Assembly: GCF_042695135.1 (NCBI RefSeq)
Contig: NZ_CP170547.1
Coordinates: forward strand, 2,666,001-2,730,000
Direction of reading: 5' to 3'
Origin: Epilithonimonas sp042695135
GTDB taxonomy: Bacteria; Bacteroidota; Bacteroidia; Flavobacteriales; Weeksellaceae
DNA length: 64,000 bases
The notes beneath the pieces are model-generated. The model saw only the letters and a list, made by a program, of their open reading frames with translations. It was not told the DNA's origin and searched no databases. This document shows, one piece after another, positions 8,691-17,591 of this stretch. Numbering within the stretch: position 1 is the stretch's first letter; each line of letters begins with the position of its first letter. Position numbers and translations under genes: made by a program.

Positions 8691-8722
8691 AATCCCATCA
8701 ATTACTTGATGGGATTTTTTTA
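8691..8722. terminator. Bidirectional terminator
   Basis: 11-bp stem AATCCCATCAA / TTGATGGGATT with a TTAC loop, T-rich on the plus side and with a shorter T-run on the minus side. It closes the LacI-family gene and stops plus-strand transcription from the IS region. Confidence 0.8.
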
Positions 8723-9748
8723 TTTTCTTGAAGAAGACTGCCGGACACAAAGCATTGGCGTGAGCACCAATTTCTTTTCTATCGTGATGCCAGAAAAATT
8801 ATCTTTGATACTTTCCAGAAAAACATTACCTGATATTTTTCCCATCATCACCGGAGTCTGATCTACAGAACTGATAGACAGTTCCATAAACTGCGTAAAA
8901 GGCTCATTACTGAATCCAATAACGCCAATATCATCCGGCATTTTCAGTTTAAGATTCTTGATTTCTTTGCAGGCACCGAGAGCCGTAAAATCGGATGCCG
9001 AGAAAATAGCATCGGGTTTAATTTTTCTTTTCCAAAGGCTTTTCATCGCATTGATTCCTTCCTCTATGGAACTTCCTGTATTGATGATATTCTCCTGAAT
9101 CACTGGTAATTTGTAATCCTTCAAAGCACTGATATAGCCATTGAGCCTGTTTTGATAGATCTCCAGATTCTGATCTCCGGAAAAGTGGCAGATGTTTTTA
9201 TAGCCTTGGTTGATGAGATGTTCCGTTGCCTGATAAGCGCCTTTATGATCATCAATCGTAATCGTACTGATGCCGGGAATGTCTTTTTTTCTATCAAAAA
9301 ATATAATCGGCGTATTGGTTGTGCTTACAATTTTTTTGACATATTCCATATCCGAAGTATTCTTGGAAATCGAGATAAAAATACAATCTACCTGGGTATG
9401 AAGCAGGGTATTAAGCTGTTTTTTTTCTATGGTTGCATCATCGTGGCTTTGACAAATGATCACCCGGTAACCGTGCGGAGACAACTCCTCTTCTATCCCA
9501 CGAATGACTGACGAGAAAAAGTTGGTATTGATATACGGAACAATGACGCCCACAGTTTTGGTCTCTCCACTTTTGAGGGCTTTTGCAAGATTGTTCTGTT
9601 TATAGTCCAGTTCCTTTGCCATATTGACTACCAATTCCTTAGTTGCCTGGCTGATTCTGGGATGATTGTTCAGCGCTCTGGAAACAGTCGCTACACTCAC
9701 ATTCAGTTTTTTGGAAATGTCATAAATCGTGGTATTCTTTTTTGTCAT
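8720..9748 (-). CDS. LacI-family transcriptional regulator of the pectin locus
   Basis: A 342-residue repressor-type regulator. Residues 5-55 are the LacI helix-turn-helix (TIYDISKKLNVSVATVSRAL) with the hinge KALKSGETKTVGVIVP; the rest is a periplasmic-binding-protein-like sugar domain ending in VDQTPVMMGK, typical of the family. It lies at the edge of the pectin locus and is the only LacI gene in the window. LacI-class operators are palindromes with a central CG, exactly the form of the TGYAATCGATTRCA sites found at 15.0, 16.3, 36.5 and 37.2 kb, so it is inferred to control them. The effector, probably a pectin-derived uronate or KDG, is not deducible. Confidence 0.9.
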   Translation of the reverse strand: MTKKNTTIYDISKKLNVSVATVSRALNNHPRISQATKELVVNMAKELDYKQNNLAKALKSGETKTVGVIVPYINTNFFSSVIRGIEEELSPHGYRVIICQSHDDATIEKKQLNTLLHTQVDCIFISISKNTSDMEYVKKIVSTTNTPIIFFDRKKDIPGISTITIDDHKGAYQATEHLINQGYKNICHFSGDQNLEIYQNRLNGYISALKDYKLPVIQENIINTGSSIEEGINAMKSLWKRKIKPDAIFSASDFTALGACKEIKNLKLKMPDDIGVIGFSNEPFTQFMELSISSVDQTPVMMGKISGNVFLESIKDNFSGITIEKKLVLTPMLCVRQSSSRK

Positions 9749-9927
9749 ATCTTCTGTTGTGGAAAGTCATTTGAGTTGATGTAAATATATAAAATAATCC
9801 TTGTTGGCATTGATTTTTGTGAATCAAAGTTTAAAAAAAGCAAGGTATTAATTTCTTAATCCCCTTGTATTTTAACTGATTTTCAAATAATTGCATTTTG
9901 AGATATCTTCTACAATAAACTTAATTA

Positions 9928-9965
9928 AGAAAAAAAAGCCAATCCATCGAAATGAAATTGGCTTT
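9928..9965 (-). terminator. Terminator of the T9SS pectin methylesterase gene
   Basis: Stem AAAGCCAAT / ATTGGCTTT with a 13-nt loop, followed on the minus strand by a long T-run; it begins 20 nt after the stop. Confidence 0.8.
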
Positions 9966-9984
9966 CCATTATTAATCTTAATTA

Positions 9985-12636
9985 TTATTTCTTAATCAGT
10001 TTTCCATTGATCTGACCGGAGTTTGTTTTTAAACTGTAAAAATAAATTCCTGTTTGTAAATCTTTGGTTTGAATTGTCAAACTGTTCGATCCTGATTTTT
10101 GGTTAACTTTCGTTATATTTTTAACAATTCTTCCTGTCATATCGGATATTTGAACATTAACATCAGAACCAGATTTCAAATCATAAGCAATCGTCACCTG
10201 ATCTGTAAACGGATTTGGATAAACGCTCAGTTTTGCATCCTTAATATTATTAACTGCCAACGTCGGGAAGTCGATAACAACAGAAGATTCCGGCATCCAG
10301 TCGAATAAAAATGATGGATCTGTTTCTTTTTTGAAAACATTGGAAATTGTGTAAACTAAAGATTGTGTCTGAGTAAGGACCACACCTCCATTCGCTCTTT
10401 GAGCCAGTCTGTCTGGTGTTGCACCGTCTCCGGTATTCCCATATTCAACAAATGTTACAGGAAGTGTTCCGTTAATCGGTGTTGTCCATCCAATCGGATT
10501 CAGCATCGATGGTGTTGCACATCTGATGAAAGCAGATTTTGGTGTATTCTGCCAAGCTCTTCCGAAATGGAAATTGTTGATAACCGTTCCATTAAAATCT
10601 GTAGTTCCGGCAGCCGGCACTGTCAAATTACAGTCTAAAAATACGAATCCGAACTTGGTTGTAGATTCTGTAGATGGTGCTGTAACAACACTGTTCTGAC
10701 GGTTGATATAAGTTGTACACTGATCAAAAACAACAGTCTGGCGACCGAAGATAAAATCAACATTACCTTCTATATAAGAGTTTTTGAAATATGCTCTACC
10801 AATGCTGTTTCCTAAATATGTATCCTGATAACCAATGATTCTGCAATCGTAAAATGCCTGACGGTCACCCTGCGTTTTAAGAGCAACAGCCTGAGTTGCA
10901 GAATTGATCTGAGTATTGGCTGTAGAGTTCACAAATGTGTTTTCAATTGTAATTTTAGACGCTGTAAAATCATTTCCAAAAATTGCCATTGTCTGAGAAA
11001 GAGAAGTTCCATACGCCAAACCTGTATCAGGATTGATGGTTCCTGCTGCGATATTGTTTGTGATAACGGTTGTTGGTGCATCGTCTCCAATTAAAAATAC
11101 ATTAGATTTAGTTGCAGCAAGTGTAGGTCTTTCCGTATAAGTTCCCGGTTTGATATGGATGATCCATTTCCCCGTGTAATTATCTGGTACCGCATCAAAA
11201 GCAGCCTGAACTGTCATATAATCTCCTGTCCCGTCTTTGCTGATCGTTTTGGTAACATCCGGGTCTGTTGCTTTGGTTGTAACCGTGGCTACAGATCCGT
11301 AAGATGTTCCCGCAGAGTTGGTTGCAAAAGTTCTTACATAATATAAAGTAGAAGGATCCGCTCCGAAAACATAAGAAGAGAATGCTCCTAGTCCGGAACC
11401 TGTAGATACTTTGGTATCACTTTCAAGACTTGGGGTGTTATTGGTTTTTGACCAGACAATTCCACGTTCTGTTACATTTGCACCACCCCAATCTGTAACA
11501 TTCCCTGAAACTACAAAGGACTTGTTAGTCACCTGAGATTGTGAAGTTGTACTCACAGTTGGTGCAACGATACTTGCTAATGTTGTAAAAGAAACCTGAG
11601 AACCATAAGCCGTTCCTGCAGAGTTGGTTGCATAAGCACGAACGTAATAGGTAGCTCCGGCAGTCAATCCAGTTAATGAACTTGTATAGGCTCCCGAAGT
11701 TGCATTATCCGTAGTTTTAGAATCAGCAATTGTAGGATTCTGGTTTGTGCTCCAAACTACACCGCTTGCTGTAACAGCGCCACCTCCGTTGCTGGAAATA
11801 GTTCCGCCCGACACTGCAGTTGTTGTAGAAACTGAAGAAACGGCAGTTGTAGAAACAGTTGCAGGATTTGCAACTGCGCCTTCCATCGTTCCGGAAATTT
11901 TTATATTTCTTAATGCGAATTGCTTACCTGTTGTAGCAGATGCTATGTATGGATAAAATCTAAGATATAATTTTTGAGCTCCGGAGATTACTACCGGTGT
12001 TGCAAGCGTCACATTTAATGTTGTTGTCTTGCCACTTGGCGTCAGCTGAGTCGGCCCCTGAACCAGGACTCTGTCTGCAAAGGCAAATTCTCCGGTTAAA
12101 CTGTAATAGGCCTGATAATACATATTGCTGGTTCCGCCTGCTCCGACTAATCCATCAAATTTGTTAATAGTAAAAGTCCCGCCATTGGTAGCATTGACAT
12201 CGATCTGAACATATTTTGTTTCATCAATCGTGCTGGTGCTTCCTGTTCCTGTCCAGCTGTTTGTATTGGTTCCTGTAAACTGAAAGAAGTCAACATTGCT
12301 GTCCGCAGTTCCGTCTCCGGTAAAATCAACTTTGCTGTTGACTTCTGTTTTTAGATTTGCAGAATAAGTAAGACTTGATTCCAGATTACCTTCCAAAGAT
12401 TTTGTAGTAACATCTGCTATCAACGGCCAGTTTACAGAAGCCGGAGTAGATTCAAAAACATTTGAATTGACAGTCATTTTTTTTGCAACCTCTTTTAATT
12501 TTATCTTGGCAAAAGAAGTTTTGATGGTTTTATCTGATGAATTGGAAGATCCTGAGAGAAAAGAAAAACCTTTCCCGATCCCGAAAATCATCACAGCACT
12601 TAGTAGTGCAACTGGTAAGATTAGATTTTTTTTCAT
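9985..12636 (-). CDS. Secreted multidomain pectin methylesterase (CE8) with T9SS tail
   Basis: Removes methyl esters from homogalacturonan outside the cell. The 883 residues hold an N-terminal membrane/signal segment, an unassigned beta-rich region (~60-255), two fibronectin-III-like repeats (~260-355 and ~360-455, each ending YYVRAYATNSAGTAYGS or a variant), the CE8 beta-helix (~465-800), and a T9SS sorting tail starting at YPNP. CE8 motifs are present: GYQDTYLGN and NVDFIFGR carry the two catalytic Asp, and FGRAWQ holds the Arg/Trp, with Ala where most members have Pro. It is the first enzyme gene after the regulator and has its own terminator. Confidence 0.9.
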   Translation of the reverse strand: MKKNLILPVALLSAVMIFGIGKGFSFLSGSSNSSDKTIKTSFAKIKLKEVAKKMTVNSNVFESTPASVNWPLIADVTTKSLEGNLESSLTYSANLKTEVNSKVDFTGDGTADSNVDFFQFTGTNTNSWTGTGSTSTIDETKYVQIDVNATNGGTFTINKFDGLVGAGGTSNMYYQAYYSLTGEFAFADRVLVQGPTQLTPSGKTTTLNVTLATPVVISGAQKLYLRFYPYIASATTGKQFALRNIKISGTMEGAVANPATVSTTAVSSVSTTTAVSGGTISSNGGGAVTASGVVWSTNQNPTIADSKTTDNATSGAYTSSLTGLTAGATYYVRAYATNSAGTAYGSQVSFTTLASIVAPTVSTTSQSQVTNKSFVVSGNVTDWGGANVTERGIVWSKTNNTPSLESDTKVSTGSGLGAFSSYVFGADPSTLYYVRTFATNSAGTSYGSVATVTTKATDPDVTKTISKDGTGDYMTVQAAFDAVPDNYTGKWIIHIKPGTYTERPTLAATKSNVFLIGDDAPTTVITNNIAAGTINPDTGLAYGTSLSQTMAIFGNDFTASKITIENTFVNSTANTQINSATQAVALKTQGDRQAFYDCRIIGYQDTYLGNSIGRAYFKNSYIEGNVDFIFGRQTVVFDQCTTYINRQNSVVTAPSTESTTKFGFVFLDCNLTVPAAGTTDFNGTVINNFHFGRAWQNTPKSAFIRCATPSMLNPIGWTTPINGTLPVTFVEYGNTGDGATPDRLAQRANGGVVLTQTQSLVYTISNVFKKETDPSFLFDWMPESSVVIDFPTLAVNNIKDAKLSVYPNPFTDQVTIAYDLKSGSDVNVQISDMTGRIVKNITKVNQKSGSNSLTIQTKDLQTGIYFYSLKTNSGQINGKLIKK

Positions 12637-12680
12637 TGGTAATTTTGATTAATAGTTATGAAAAATGGTTTTAATGCAAA

Positions 12681-13994
12681 TTATTTTACAATTACTTTTT
12701 GGACATAAGAGCTATCATCAGTTTTCACTTCAAATAATTTTACACCCTTGCCTAATTTTTTCAGAGATATCGAATTGATTGTATTATTTCCTTTGCTTAG
12801 ATTACCTTGGTAAACAGTTCCTTCTGACTTTCCGGAAATGTCGGTTACTCTGATCTGAACAGGCTGGTTATTTTCTTTAGAAAAAATTTTGAGCGAGATT
12901 TGTTCGGAAGCGGGATTCGGATATAATAAAGATGCCGAATTATTTTTTGAACTCACTTCCTCTGCTGCCAAAAAAACGCAATCTGTTGGCTGCAAAAGAA
13001 CCGCTCCTGCTCCACTCATTACAGTTTGTTTTACATCCTGAGAAGCAATTTTATTAATTGTATAAGGCGGCACGAAAGCCGTTCCTGAACCTGTCATAGT
13101 TCCGGTAGCTCCTGAAAATGTATTATTCACCAATTGTGCTGCTGTGAAAGTTCCTGTTTCTAATCTGATTGGATTTTTAACATTTTCAAAATAATTACCT
13201 TCTATCAGAAGATCCGCTTTGAAACCTGCATAAATGCAATAATTGCTGACAGAACTGTTGAAATAATTATTTAATAAATGAACTTTTCCAAATCTCACTC
13301 TCGGCATTCTTTCTCTCACGCCAGGTCCCCACCAGCAATACTGCATCGTGATTCTTAGTTTTCCATCATCTTGTGTTGCGCTGTCATCAGACCCGAAAAG
13401 ATTAGAAAAACGGTGATCATTGCTGCCGCCGGAACCACCAGGAATCGGAGCTTTAAGATATTGGAACTTTGTCCAGGTTACTGTGATCAGGTCAGAAGCA
13501 TTTTTGATATCAAGGTTACCATCCAAAGCATCCTGGAAAGTACAATGATCTACCCAGACACTTGTGCAGTTATCAAGTGTAAGATTATCATTTCCATCCA
13601 CATCATAGGCACCAGGACCTTCGAAAGTGATATTTTTGATCAGGATATTAGAACTGTTTTTTGCATATAGGATTCCTGATCCTCCGGAAGTAAGATCCAC
13701 AGAAATAAGTCTGGCTCCGGCCAATCCTAAGATTGATTTTCCAGTTTGATTATTAAGCGTCAGACGTCCGGCCGCCGGAAAAGTAATTTGCCCGGAGATA
13801 TGAATCACTTTCACAGCAGTAGAATTGACAGCCGCTTTTAGCTGATCATAAGTCGTCACAACGGTTGGTGTAGCTGTTCCGCCACCCGTAACACCGTTTT
13901 GAGATGCCCAGCCGGAAACAGGACATTGTGCTTTCATATTGGACTGGAATACCGATACAATCAGAAATGCACTTAAAAGAAATAGCTTTTTCAT
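12681..13994 (-). CDS. Secreted pectate lyase (PL1) with T9SS tail
   Basis: Cleaves de-esterified homogalacturonan by beta-elimination. It has a signal peptide (to about residue 22) and a PL1 parallel beta-helix including VWVDHCTFQDALDGNLDIK (Ca2+-binding Asp), SNDHRFSNLFGSDD and the RERMPRVRFGKVHLLNNYF segment with the catalytic-region Arg. A C-terminal T9SS domain begins with LLYPNPASEQ. Length 437 fits a single-domain PL1 plus sorting tail. It is 44 bp upstream of the methylesterase gene on the same strand, so the two enzymes are probably co-expressed and act in sequence on the same polymer. Confidence 0.9.
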   Translation of the reverse strand: MKKLFLLSAFLIVSVFQSNMKAQCPVSGWASQNGVTGGGTATPTVVTTYDQLKAAVNSTAVKVIHISGQITFPAAGRLTLNNQTGKSILGLAGARLISVDLTSGGSGILYAKNSSNILIKNITFEGPGAYDVDGNDNLTLDNCTSVWVDHCTFQDALDGNLDIKNASDLITVTWTKFQYLKAPIPGGSGGSNDHRFSNLFGSDDSATQDDGKLRITMQYCWWGPGVRERMPRVRFGKVHLLNNYFNSSVSNYCIYAGFKADLLIEGNYFENVKNPIRLETGTFTAAQLVNNTFSGATGTMTGSGTAFVPPYTINKIASQDVKQTVMSGAGAVLLQPTDCVFLAAEEVSSKNNSASLLYPNPASEQISLKIFSKENNQPVQIRVTDISGKSEGTVYQGNLSKGNNTINSISLKKLGKGVKLFEVKTDDSSYVQKVIVK

Positions 13995-14114
13995 TAGAAT
14001 AAAATCTATTAAATTTTGATTAGAATTGAGGAATTGAAATATCAGAATGATACATCAAATTTTAATATAATAGAATGGTTATTAACAAGTTAACCCTTAG
14101 CTTATATTGAGAAA

Positions 14115-14160
14115 ATTGTAAAAAAAAGTTTGATGAAAACGCGTTTCATCAAACTTTAAT
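14115..14160 (-). terminator. Terminator with a perfect inner palindrome, possibly dual use
   Basis: 14-bp stem AAAGTTTGATGAAA / TTTCATCAAACTTT around ACGCG, with a long T-run on the minus strand, lying 60 bp after the small secreted-protein gene and about 120 bp upstream of the pectate lyase start. Its core GATGAAAACGCGTTTCATC is also a LacI-like palindrome with a central CG, so an operator role for the lyase gene is possible. Confidence 0.7.
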
Positions 14161-14219
14161 TAATGAAAAATTTAATTCATATAAATTTTTATTGACTTTA
14201 AATCTTCCCAGGCTCGGTC

Positions 14220-15002
14220 TTATCTTAAAAGAACTTTCACAGATTTTTCACCTGCTTCAGATTTTAAGTTTACGATATACAAGCCTTTATTATTTAATTC
14301 AAAGTTAGCATCAGCAGAAGCAGTCATCGCTTTTACCAAAGATCCGTTTGCATTGAAAACATTAACCTGAGTATTTTTAGAATCAAGATTTGCCAAGAAT
14401 ACTTTGTTACCTACAGAATAAACTGTTGCTTTCATATCTTTCTTCACATCGTTTACGCCCAAAACAGTCGTACCAACGTTAGTCGCTGTAATTTTGTAGA
14501 TGTTAAGAGACTGGTCTCCGTAGATATACACGTTAGTAGCAGGACCAACATAATCATAAGTGTAAATGATACCATCTGTAGAGTTAGAATAAGTTTTAGA
14601 AGCAAGGATAGCAGTACCAGTTCCGATATACAACGTACGATCTCCAGAACCTCCGTTTTTGTACCAAACAGTGATGGAAGTGTTACCGTTTGTTTTAAAA
14701 TACAGGTAACGTTGTGTTGGCGTAGTATTAACTCCTGTTGAAGTATAGCCACCTCCGTTCAATTTGAAACGTTTTGAGAATGAGTTCCCGTCAGAAAAAG
14801 TTGCAGTATTAGCCTCTACAGCCGCAAAGTTTACAACAGTTGCGGGTCCAGGAACAAGCGCAAGATTATTTTTCACTGTAGCTGTCAGTTCACCAGAAGT
14901 AACCGGCCAGGCAGCACTAGAGAAGTCCCAAGTGGTTTGAGCTTTGAAAGAGTTAACAGAAGCTACTACTGAAAAAGCTAAAAGAAGTAATGATTTTTTC
15001 AT
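14220..15002 (-). CDS. Small T9SS-exported protein, WDF-domain paralog A (unknown function)
   Basis: A 260-residue protein with a signal peptide (1-21), a ~155-residue beta-rich domain opening TTWDFSSAAW and containing SFSKRFKLNGGG, RYLYFKTNGNTSI and GDQSLNIYKI, and a T9SS-type sorting tail (GLYIVNLKSEAGEKSVKVL). It is a clear paralog of the 15495-16292 gene; the tails are almost identical. The central domain also recurs at the C-terminus of the 852-residue pectate lyase (NFTTSG...TLTKRFKM). No catalytic motif is seen. A carbohydrate-binding or surface role in pectin capture is inferred from the domain's enzyme-linked copy and from its operator-controlled promoter. Confidence 0.75.
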   Translation of the reverse strand: MKKSLLLLAFSVVASVNSFKAQTTWDFSSAAWPVTSGELTATVKNNLALVPGPATVVNFAAVEANTATFSDGNSFSKRFKLNGGGYTSTGVNTTPTQRYLYFKTNGNTSITVWYKNGGSGDRTLYIGTGTAILASKTYSNSTDGIIYTYDYVGPATNVYIYGDQSLNIYKITATNVGTTVLGVNDVKKDMKATVYSVGNKVFLANLDSKNTQVNVFNANGSLVKAMTASADANFELNNKGLYIVNLKSEAGEKSVKVLLR

Positions 15003-15038
15003 GATAAAGTAATTTATATAATTGTTTAAATATTTTAA

Positions 15039-15094
15039 TGCAATCGATTACACAATTATCTGTAATAATTCGACGGTTCTAATATAAAATTATT
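15039..15094 (-). promoter_or_regulatory. Promoter block and primary LacI-type operator of paralog A
   Basis: The operator TGCAATCGATTACA (15039-15052) ends 36 nt before the ATG. Beyond it, 15070-15094 (minus strand AATAATTTTATATTAGAACC then GTCGA) is identical to the block at 16361-16385 upstream of paralog B and shares its TCGAC-N4-CTAA core with the susC upstream region. TATATTAG resembles the Bacteroidetes -7 element (TAnnTTTG), with a TTG 17 nt before it. The operator would then lie just downstream of the transcription start, a repressing position. Confidence 0.65.
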
Positions 15095-15244
15095 ATTTAA
15101 TATCAAGATATTTTTTTTTAATTTAACATTAATTTTTTTTAACATTAATAACAAACCTTCTATTAAAAGTACTTTTAGAAGATTAAAAAAATTATTTTCC
15201 TGAAATTTCACTTTCTTAAAATTGGTTTTTAAGCTAAAAATCAG

Positions 15245-15258
15245 TGCAATCGGTTGTA
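15245..15258. promoter_or_regulatory. Auxiliary LacI-type operator of paralog A (weaker match)
   Basis: TGCAATCGGTTGTA matches 12 of 14 positions of TGYAATCGATTRCA. Its centre is 206 bp from the primary operator centre at 15045. The rest of the 15003-15494 gap is AT-rich and shows no gene; a terminator for the next gene sits at its far end. Confidence 0.5.
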
Positions 15259-15421
15259 TAAAATTGACTAAAATCTTAAGCAATTTGATCAAAAAACAAA
15301 ATTTCAAAAAAATTGTTTACATCAAATCTTTCAAAGATTCAAATTTTTGTTATTATTGATTTGTTGAGAAACAATTACAAAACCTTTCTTATACATTTTT
15401 TTTCTTTTGAATTCTGAAAAA

Positions 15422-15456
15422 AAACAAAAACCCTATAAAAAAATTTATAGGGTTTT
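15422..15456 (-). terminator. Terminator of paralog B
   Basis: Perfect 13-bp stem AAAACCCTATAAA / TTTATAGGGTTTT, with a T-rich run on the minus strand, 39 bp after the stop. Confidence 0.8.
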
Positions 15457-15494
15457 CTGAAAAAAATTATGAAAATATTTACTGTTTAGCTTTC

Positions 15495-16292
15495 TTATTT
15501 TAATAGGACTTTCACCGATTTTTCACCAGCTTCAGACTTTAGATTGACGATATAAAGCCCTTTACCATTGATATCGAAGTTTGTATCAGAAGAAGATTTC
15601 AGAGATTTCACAAGAGATCCGTTCGCATTATAAACATTGATATCTGTTTTTTTAGATTCCAGATTAGCAACATAAATTTTGTTCCCGCTGGAATAGACAT
15701 TTGCTTTTACGCCAGACTTGACATCATTCACAGCCATTGTATCAGTATTGGTCACTTCAATTTTGAATAAACTGTTATCACCGGCACCAGCAGCAATTAT
15801 TATCGTTCCTACACCACCTGTATATGTTACTGTACCTATCTGGATATCAGTGGCTGCAGTAAAAGTAGTATTACCGATTACAGTTTGGTTCGTTTTGTTT
15901 GTAACAACTATCGATCTGTTGGCTCCACCACCTCTAGCCCAGTATTTAATTGTAGAATTACCAGTTACAGATACTTCTAAATATCTTCTTGTAGGCATAG
16001 TTCCAACAGTTCCGACTGCAGGATTGGTAGAACCGCTGTAGCTGTTTCCTCCAAACGCCAGACGTTGTGTTGCAGAATATCCATCACCGAAAGGACCCGC
16101 ATTCTGCGCAGAAAAACCCGTAAAAGCACTACTTCCGGCGATGAACATCAAACCGTTGTAATCTGTTGTATAGCTTAAACCTGCTGTAGTCCAGACTGCG
16201 GCATCATTAAAATCCCAGGTTCTGGTCTGCGCAGTGATAGTTGAAACAAAAGCACCAATAGACAGCGCAAAAGAAAATAATAGTTTTTTCAT
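15495..16292 (-). CDS. Small T9SS-exported protein, WDF-domain paralog B (unknown function)
   Basis: A 265-residue protein built like paralog A: signal peptide, a beta-rich domain opening TRTWDFNDAAVW with SATQRLAFGGN, RRYLEVSVTGNSTIKYW and DNSLFKIEV, and a T9SS tail (GLYIVNLKSEAGEKSVKVL) nearly identical to that of A. The central domains are much more diverged than the tails and upstream regions, which suggests diversifying change in the presumed ligand-binding part after duplication. No catalytic residues are recognised. It has its own promoter, operator pair and terminator, so it is expressed separately from the enzyme genes. A carbohydrate-binding role is inferred only. Confidence 0.75.
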   Translation of the reverse strand: MKKLLFSFALSIGAFVSTITAQTRTWDFNDAAVWTTAGLSYTTDYNGLMFIAGSSAFTGFSAQNAGPFGDGYSATQRLAFGGNSYSGSTNPAVGTVGTMPTRRYLEVSVTGNSTIKYWARGGGANRSIVVTNKTNQTVIGNTTFTAATDIQIGTVTYTGGVGTIIIAAGAGDNSLFKIEVTNTDTMAVNDVKSGVKANVYSSGNKIYVANLESKKTDINVYNANGSLVKSLKSSSDTNFDINGKGLYIVNLKSEAGEKSVKVLLK

Positions 16293-16329
16293 GATAAATA
16301 ATTTTATTTTAGTTAGGTTTATAATTTAA

Positions 16330-16385
16330 TGCAATCGATTACACAAATAATTATAGATAATCGACGGTTCTAATATAAAATTATT
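16330..16385 (-). promoter_or_regulatory. Promoter block and primary LacI-type operator of paralog B
   Basis: The operator TGCAATCGATTACA (16330-16343) ends 37 nt before the ATG, and the conserved TCGACGGTTCTAATATAAAA block begins at 16361, 18 nt from the operator, the same offset as for paralog A. The sequence between operator and block differs between the paralogs, so the two elements are separately conserved. Confidence 0.65.
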
Positions 16386-16559
16386 TTCAAATCATCACAC
16401 AAATTTTTAATTTATTTTTTCTCAGAATATTAATTTTCATTAATATAAAATTAAAATACCCTTTATCTATTTAATATATCAGTTAAATAAACGTTTGAAT
16501 AAAAATGATTTTAATCAAAGAATTCGATCTAAAAAACATACTTTCCAGTTCAAAATTAA

Positions 16560-16573
16560 CGTAATCGATTGCA
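16560..16573. promoter_or_regulatory. Auxiliary LacI-type operator of paralog B
   Basis: CGTAATCGATTGCA matches 13 of 14 consensus positions and lies 230 bp (centre to centre) upstream of the primary operator. The 16293-16684 gap contains only these control elements and AT-rich sequence. Confidence 0.55.
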
Positions 16574-16684
16574 TAAAATCTACCAAAAAACTGATCTAAA
16601 ACCATTTTTATTTGACAAATTAAAAAAATCCCAATGCAAAAACATCAGGATATCAAATTTAACATGCGATAAACTTATTTTTAA

Positions 16685-17587
16685 TCATTTATCATTGAAG
16701 CGTTTCAGCCAGTCGGCACAGAGCTTTTTCCAATTGTCTGTCAGTTCAGATTTATTGGTAATTCCGATATTATGTTCACCTTCTGGAAAGATTTGCAAAG
16801 AACCTTTCACTTTATTTTTCAGCATCGCTTCATAATACAAAATACTGTTGATGACAGGAACTGCGGGATCATTCTGCGCATGAAACAAAATCGTAGGCGG
16901 TGTTTTCTCCGTCACCCGATTCTGCATAGAATATTCTTTTATTTTTTCTTCGGAAGCATTTTCTCCAAGTAGATTATCCCGGCTGCCTTTATGCGCAAAC
17001 TCGCCCAGATCGATCACCGGAGAAACCAGAATTACAAAATCCGGAATGGTAGAAATGGTTACCCAATCGCCTTTCAACTCAGTAAGATCAGTAAAATTAC
17101 TCGCCATCGCTGCAAGATGACCGCCGGCAGAAGTTCCCAAAACACCAATTTGATTTGGAGAAATTCCCCATTGCGCCGCATTTTTCCGAATATATTTAAT
17201 CGCAGCCTGAATGTCTTGTAAAGGTCCAATCTCTCTTTGTTTGAGATCCGGAGAAGTTGGCAGACGGTAATTCAGAACGAAAGCAGAAATACCTAAAGTA
17301 TTAAGCCATTTTGCATAAGAATATCCGCCCAGATCATAAGTCAAATGATGATAACCACCACCCGGAATAATAATGATCGCCATTTGTTTACGCTCTTCTT
17401 TTGCAGGCAAAAAAGCAAATAATTCAGGATCCTGAATCTGTGTAATTCTCCCCTCTTTTTCTTCTACAGTTTTTAATTTTAAACCTTTGGAATTAGGCAT
17501 TTGACCTTTTGGCCAAACTGTTATTTTTTGCTGAGCTTCAATATAATTTAAAACAAAAATTAATATAAGTAAAACTAATTTTTTCAT
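16685..17587 (-). CDS. Alpha/beta-hydrolase esterase, probable pectin-linked acetyl esterase (copy 1)
   Basis: A 300-residue exported hydrolase with an N-terminal signal sequence. The oxyanion motif PGGGYHHLTYD, nucleophile GTSAGGHLAA, Asp loop HAQNDPAVPV and His in EGEHNIG form a complete Ser-Asp-His set of the acetylxylan-esterase/BD-FAE-like group. It is a tandem paralog of the next gene, with a 4-nt gap, and most motifs are identical. In this locus a role in removing acetyl or other ester groups from pectin side positions is likely, but the exact ester is not shown by sequence. Confidence 0.8.
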   Translation of the reverse strand: MKKLVLLILIFVLNYIEAQQKITVWPKGQMPNSKGLKLKTVEEKEGRITQIQDPELFAFLPAKEERKQMAIIIIPGGGYHHLTYDLGGYSYAKWLNTLGISAFVLNYRLPTSPDLKQREIGPLQDIQAAIKYIRKNAAQWGISPNQIGVLGTSAGGHLAAMASNFTDLTELKGDWVTISTIPDFVILVSPVIDLGEFAHKGSRDNLLGENASEEKIKEYSMQNRVTEKTPPTILFHAQNDPAVPVINSILYYEAMLKNKVKGSLQIFPEGEHNIGITNKSELTDNWKKLCADWLKRFNDK

Positions 17588-17591
17588 TTTA

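Noticed and set aside
15056..15307. 83-codon minus-strand frame between the secreted paralogs
   Set aside because: It runs through operators and the promoter block and is made of Lys/Leu/Ile/Asn from AT-rich DNA.
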